Shown: piece after piece, positions 59,434 to 64,000 of the stretch | Numbering within the stretch: the stretch's first letter is position 1 | Layout of the letters: each line of letters opens with the position of its first letter | Assembly: GCA_015501595.1 (NCBI GenBank) | Contig: JADNRX010000073.1 | Coordinates: forward strand, 116,024 to 180,023 | Source of the DNA: Hymenopellis radicata | Lineage: Eukaryota > Basidiomycota > Agaricomycetes > Agaricales > Physalacriaceae | DNA length: 64,000 nucleotides | Direction of reading: 5' to 3' | Made by a program: the position numbers and the translations under genes | The notes under the pieces: model-generated | Told to the model about the DNA's origin: nothing | Databases searched by the model: none | What the model saw: the letters and a program-made list of their open reading frames with translations, nothing else

Positions 59434-59842
59434 AGACCTTATCTCGTTGTCCATATCGGACCTCCTTCAGTCTCAAGACCCACCACCTCATCATCCAGGC
59501 CTTCCTCGCGACCTCAAGTCGCCCGTCTTCACCTCGGTCAAGTCCAGCAAACAGAGCGTAACTTCCATGTTGTCCATGATGAACAACACGTCTTATGAGC
59601 AATCCGCAATGTCGCTAACCGACTCCGAACGCTCCCTCAACGCGCTAATCGAGAAGGTTACTGGTCGCATTATTTTCCATATCTCTACATCCAACTGGAC
59701 TGCTGTATTTTTCCGCATCAAAGCGAAGACACTCCGACCAGCCGCTCAGAATGGCGGGGATCTTGATAACGTTGATCTCTGGCAGCTGCTCTCGCATAGT
59801 GCACTCGTTTGGTTCAAGTCCTTTCCGGTCAGTACTTAGCTT
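59434..59842 (+). pseudogene. Captured RasGAP/neurofibromin-like fragment, right part
   Basis: Open from about 59447: LQSQDPPPHHPGLPRDLKSP, MSLTDSERSLNALIEKVTGR, IIFHISTSNWTAVFFRIKAK and NVDLWQLLSHSALVWFKSFP, ending at a stop at 59839. It continues the piece ending at 54461. The transition lies one base out of frame, suggesting a lost intron boundary or decay before the nested insertion. Confidence 0.42.
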
Positions 59843-61327
59843 TCACGATGTGTCTTTCAGTCGCCCTGAACTTCATTGTTAGAGCTCTCCTCTCTGTTGG
59901 TTGATATGTCAGGAGAAATTCACGTAGCCTTTGCTATTCCGTTCCGTCTCCGAGTCATTTGGAACCGGATAAGTCAATCTTTTCGTGCGCATCAAGCCGG
60001 GTACTGACTGCCAGATGTATCCTGCCCTCGCCGCGCTCCTTTGTATCTCAAAGCGAAGGTTTTTTTCACTGTCGTCTCCTTCTCTTGTAGCTTTCCAGAT
60101 TTTCGGACAAGGTATGGTTCTCACCTCTTTAGGTGATGTACCGCCTTGCCGAAATGTCCAATTTCCTTTTTTCTGAAGGACTAAGGCCACGCCATGCGGA
60201 AGGGCATAGCCACGAGCCGCGACCGAGGCGACATCGACCTCGGGAACTCGAACGAAGGGCAAGATATGCTGCATGTAAGTAATATTCAAGATATATACAA
60301 TCCGGATACATAGGTGCATACAAAGGTACATGCAAGGCTACATACATGGTGATCGATATGCTACTTACAATGCACTTACATTCGGTGCAAGGCTTTACAA
60401 ACAATGTGGACCCATGTATTGATTTGTCGGGCGTTACAAGACCCCATGTAAGTCTACTTTAATTCGGCGCAAAGCCGTGTATAGTTTGGCCGTGCATGCA
60501 ACTGCGTGCATGCGGCGCACACTTTTTGTGATGACTATCTCGAGAAAATGTCCAATTTGGAAGAGCTCACCGTGCTCGTAATGAACTCCGAGCTACCCAT
60601 CTGGGATGCATCAGTTTCTCTTCCAACCTTGTTACGGCTCACACTCAGAGAACGAGGAGATCCAGATCCCTGGGATTTGCAAAGATTTTTCTCCACTTTA
60701 GATATCTCCTCCCTATTCGACCTTCGTCTCGCTTTCCAACCCAGTCGCAATAGAATCCATCATTTCCCTCAACTACAGCCTAGGGTGAAACAAACGTTGA
60801 CCAAGTTGTACATTTCTTGCGCCATGACTCGTAATCCAGCCAATGTTCAGAACCTCCTACGCTTCTTATCTGACACGCCGTGTGTCGAAAACTTCCACAT
60901 CGTCGACGCCAAAATGACGGTCGACTTCATTTCTGCGTTGAACGTATCCTCAGCGTCGCCGATCTTGCCGTGCCTTCGCATACTTGATATCAGCGACTGC
61001 TTTTGCGACGATGGGCTTTTTGAAAATCAGTCAGTAATCTATGACATGCTGCAATCCAGATATGCCGGGGTCACGATGTCCACCTCTAGCACATCTCCTA
61101 CCGTCAATCTCACAACCGACATGGCATCCTTGGAGACTGTTCGCGTTCCCCCTTGGTTATACTTCCAGGATGATGATCGTTGGGAGGATGTCTGTCGCAA
61201 CTTGCAAGTGGAGTGCGGTCATAATACTCGTTGGGCGGATATCTGTCGCAACTTGGAAGTGGAGTTCGGGATAGTAACTATGCAGGACGACGACTCGGAC
61301 GACGAGGAGTCTGATAATGAGGGGTAG

Positions 61328-61644
61328 GCGGTTTCGGTTTTTGAATTAGAGCGCGGTAGAATACGAGTTTCATGCATGTACAGTAGCCTTATACGATGCT
61401 CAATATCTAAATCTTCTTTCCTCGCATTCACGCTTGATTTCTTACCATGCGATCAAGAAGGTGGGGTTGTAGTAAGTATCCTCTGCGTCGCACGTTCCTA
61501 CAGGCTCTCCTCTCGAAGCCAGTTCACTTGTAGTAAGAAGTCGACGACTAGACATATCGCGCAACGGCACTCACAGCACGAAACATAGATGTTTGCAATG
61601 TATAATATATAAGAGAGCCAGGAGGAAGTTGTGGTCTATACAGT
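61328..61644. other. F-box 3' flank and end of arm B
   Basis: Homologous (inverted) to 20705-20874 up to about 61570, with no gene. The last bases are the CTATACAG target duplication of the next element. Confidence 0.5.
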
Positions 61645-62970
61645 AGAGGGAGGCACGAGTGGTAGGTACTTGCAGGTACTTGCAAGTATCGGCATCACCC
61701 GGGTGGTGCCGCACCCGGCACCCGGATGGCAAGTATCTGTTTCCCACGGGTGGTGACACAGATGGCAAGTATGGCTTTGCCGAGGCAAGTATTTGCCCCA
61801 AGTACTTGCCTAGTACCTGCAGGTAGGTCAATACGAATTTTTGGGAATTTATTACATTTTATTTGAGCTCAAACGAGCTCAACATCGTTGAGAAACGATG
61901 CTGCCGACGAATTTCGGTGATCGCCGAGCTGGCCGAGCGTCCCGGCACCTGCCGGATAACGATCGATCCGCTGTGATCATATCTTTCTGCCTCGTACCAC
62001 CACAACACGACGTTAACGTTGTGTTCGTCGGCCCCGCAACTTGTTCTGGGGCTTATTCTTCTTGTTTTCTCCGTGTTCTCTCGCTTTTCTGGTGCGGTTT
62101 GGCTTCACGCCAACCGCTGCGCCCTCGGATACGTTCCGGGGCGCATTCTGGTGCTCGTCTGCGCGACGGCACCAATGTGACGACATCCGCGACGCGTAAG
62201 CCCTCGGGATGAGGCCGCTGTACTCTGGAACAGCGGACACGGGCGCCTAGCCGTCGGATTTGCGCCGCCTCGCGCACCAGGGATATGGTTCGGGTGCATT
62301 CTGGTGTTCGTCTTCGCGACGACACCAATCTGACCACCCTCCGCGACGCGTAAGCCCTCGTCCGAGGCCGCCGTACTGTCGAACGCGCATTTTTGGGCTG
62401 GAGGGCGTCGTGGACGCATCCAGCCTCGAACGGTACGTAGTTTTCTCTTTCTGTTTTTCTTTTTCTTTTCTTATCTACCGCAGCAACAACACGCAACACT
62501 TGCTGGATGCCCTGGGACGCTGTGAAAGGCCGTTGCTAAGGCCACGACGCCCTAGCAACGGTCCAACATTTATCGCAGGCGCCATCTCGACCTCACCATA
62601 CCCCGCTTTACCTCCCTTATCAAACCCCACCCATCCCCCCATGCTGCTTGATCCCGGTGCTTGTCTGTTCAAGCAGCCGGGACTCAAAGCTCATGGCTCG
62701 TGCTCGTCGATAACCCCCGTGCAATTGCCCGGGGGTCGTCGGCGCGCACGAAAACACTGACAGGAGGTGAATACTTCTGCAAGTATTTGCCTCACCCGGA
62801 TGTCACAAATACCTGCCTGAAAGGCAAGTACTTGCCAAGTACTTGACCCGCGGGTCAAGTACTTGCGGGTACCCGGGTGTGCTGCCGGGTGGCAAGTCCG
62901 GCTTCTGGGACCCAAGTATTTGCCGGACGGGTCGCGGGTGCACCCGGGTATACACTCGTGCCTTGCTCTA
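61645..62970. mobile_element. Non-autonomous hAT-like element (1326 bp)
   Basis: Inverted ends TAGAGGGAGGCACGAGTG / TAGAGCAAGGCACGAGTG are flanked by the 8-bp target duplication CTATACAG (61637-61644 and 62971-62978). Subterminal zones are packed with AAGTACTTGC, AAGTATTTGCC and ACCCGGGT words. There is no transposase; two ACGCGTAAGCCCTCG words lie in the interior (62190 and 62346). Confidence 0.9.
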
Positions 62971-62978
62971 CTATACAG

Positions 62979-64000
62979 CTATCGCATACACCGGCACCCG
63001 GCTACCTTCTCCGTCAACAAACATCTGTAGCACAGGCGCGAACCGCACCCTATGCAGTAAGGATAACATGTTATACCACTGTTCCTACAGGGCAGAATAA
63101 CGTGTCGTTTCCTGTAGTCTACCTGGGCTCATCTGGCTGGTGCTAGGGGTAGCTGGGCAGCGCTATTGCTTCCCAATTGGGCTGGGGAGGGATAGCTATA
63201 ATGGGTAGGGGGAGGGATAGGCCTATTTGGGATGGGGAGGGATGGTCCCAATTGGGATGGGATGGGGAGGGGTGATAGCAGATCAGGGATAGATCAGATA
63301 TTGATGGGAGATGATCAGTGAACTCTGGGATGGGTGGGGGATGCCCTTGGCTACGCAATTGTGGCGCATTTTTGATTAGATCAGCATTGGGCTGGATGGG
63401 GTGGGCAATAATGAATGCTGCTATAGGGATGGTTGTTGGGGTGATGAAAACCTTTTTTATAGTTTTTTGGGCTGGGAATCCAATGGTGTAAACCATTTTG
63501 CGATAGCTTCAAAACTGGAGGAGATATTAGGGGTGCAAAAATGCGCCACACTTCTAGTAGGCCTTGTACATAGCCTATAGCCTTGAGACTTTGATACCTT
63601 TTAGAAGTACTATAGACCGATATTTGATATCATTTTCAGGTGATTTCATGGAAGGGTTCAAGAGATATATCAGGATGACTGCTCCAGGGCCACCAGGGAT
63701 ATTGCGCAGGATCCTGCTACTCTGGGGATCTACAACTTTGATACATTGTTTATAGTGCTAATAAATCTTTATTCATGATGTGTAGAGTGTCCTCAACCCA
63801 GTAGTCCATGTATAGATAGGTCCCCAGTGCTGTTTTAAGCATTTTCGCATTTCTGGTTATTTAATATAAGGATACCTCTCTAAATTGTACTGGGATACCT
63901 TTAGACATTCATTTACAACCTTTTTCCAAAAGGAACCATGTCATTTGGTCAAGGAACCAGTGTTCTAGAGGTCAGTCTTCCTCCCCACCGGAGTTTTGAT
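62979..64000. other. No gene recognised at right end
   Basis: Apart from the G-rich tract, the sequence is AT-richer to the right with only short unsupported open stretches. It may be further repetitive DNA whose end lies beyond the window. Confidence 0.35.
63145..63265 (+). repeat. G-rich GGGATGGGGAGGGAT tract
   Basis: Tandem-like GGGATGGGGAGGG and CCCAATTGGG words over about 120 bp. The plus strand has many GGG/GGGG runs and could form G-quadruplexes. It also generates a spurious proline-rich open frame on the minus strand. Confidence 0.65.

Larger units (their letters stand above)
51060..60533. mobile_element. Gene-fragment-carrying Plavaka-like element (9474 bp with nested insertion)
   Basis: The left end is CATCACAGAAATCCTGCGCC; the right end in reverse complement is CATCACAAAAAGTGTGCGCC. 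The CGCCGCATG that follows is shared. Target duplication AC (51058-51059 and 60534-60535) lies inside the F-box gene. Subterminal zones repeat CTTTGTAT about every 17-20 bp at the left (about 51205-51340) and its reverse complement ATACAAAG-type words at the right (about 60270-60400). No transposase was found. The interior carries pieces of unrelated host genes in both orientations. Without the nested 54462-59433 element it is about 4.5 kb. Confidence 0.85.
49161..61327 (+). pseudogene. F-box gene split by two transposons (arm B copy)
   Basis: The coding pieces are 49161-49375, 50366-51059 and 60536-61327. They start MAENKSANPCPTCALLSLHP, carry the F-box (MRSLPYDVVSEIFSQCVP, RLAPWTLTRVCFRWRHIALL) in the second piece, and end in the LRR-like part and acidic tail QDDDSDDEESDNEG. 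Counting each target duplication once, the pieces total 1701 nt = 567 codons in one frame, with the second insertion exactly between codons. Unlike arm A it retains the six-C run and therefore the natural N-terminus. A short internal duplication near the C-terminus repeats a RWxDxCRNLxVE block. The gene is inactivated only by the insertions. Confidence 0.9.
34888..61570. repeat. Arm B of inverted segmental duplication, expanded by transposons
   Basis: Reverse-complement copy of 20705-25275, in order: MTPGQPL 3' flank (34888-35290), MTPGQPL gene, unassigned stretch (47773-49160), F-box gene and F-box 3' flank (61328-61570, carrying GTTCCTACAGGCTCTCCTC and the ACATATCGCGCAACGGC edge). About 4.6 kb of duplicated DNA is spread over 26.7 kb because of five direct insertions plus nested ones. 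Confidence 0.88.

Noticed and set aside
35541..63560. Shared AAAATGCGCCACAC words at about 35543 and 63540
   Set aside because: Only about 14 bases match and the flanks differ, so no repeat element could be defined.

Overview
The window is nuclear DNA of a filamentous basidiomycete, most likely an Agaricomycete. Genes are split by many 45-60 bp GT-AG (occasionally GC-AG) introns. The gene content fits: F-box/LRR paralogs, a secreted copper-radical (glyoxal) oxidase, a PalB/RIM13-type calpain, a RIT1 tRNA-modification enzyme and Plavaka-class DNA transposons. Glyoxal oxidase would suit a wood or litter decayer, but that is inference. No rRNA, tRNA, CRISPR or bacterial-type operon was seen.

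Left third (1-20.7 kb). This part holds the 3' portion of a calpain-like protease (+), an F-box gene with one frameshift (+), two intact tandem copies of a medium-chain alcohol/quinone dehydrogenase (+), RIT1 (-), an unrecognised gene (+) and a patchwork of shuffled fragments. The patchwork contains DUF1963-like genes, a piece of the dehydrogenase, the 5' end of RIT1, an intact F-box gene, a decayed copy of the first F-box gene and a stray calpain exon.

Centre (20.7-34.9 kb). Arm A of a large inverted duplication (about 20.7-25.27 kb) holds an F-box gene, a poorly defined stretch and a gene of unknown function. It is followed by a third DUF1963 copy, a glyoxal oxidase whose C-terminal domain is split by a 168-bp minisatellite, a chimera of an F-box 5' fragment with a dehydrogenase 3' half, and a C2-domain-like fragment.

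Right half (34.9-64 kb). This is arm B, the inverted copy of arm A, swollen from about 4.6 kb to about 26.7 kb by transposons. It contains an apparently complete Plavaka element (35291-41827), a 508-bp hAT-like MITE, a 4.6-kb non-autonomous element with a nested TA-target MITE, a 982-bp hAT-like element, and a 9.5-kb Plavaka-like element. The last carries fragments of host genes (HMG-CoA-reductase-like, RasGAP-like, P450-like) and is itself split by a further 5-kb element. Arm A serves as the empty-site control, so element ends and target duplications can be read directly. The arm-B F-box gene is in frame along its whole length once the insertions are subtracted, so they are young. A fifth terminal-repeat type, a 1326-bp hAT-like element, lies just outside the arm at 61645-62970.

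Many paralogous copies differ by one base in short homopolymers, producing frameshifts. Either decay is recent or the assembly has homopolymer errors, so 'pseudogene' calls based on one frameshift are tentative.
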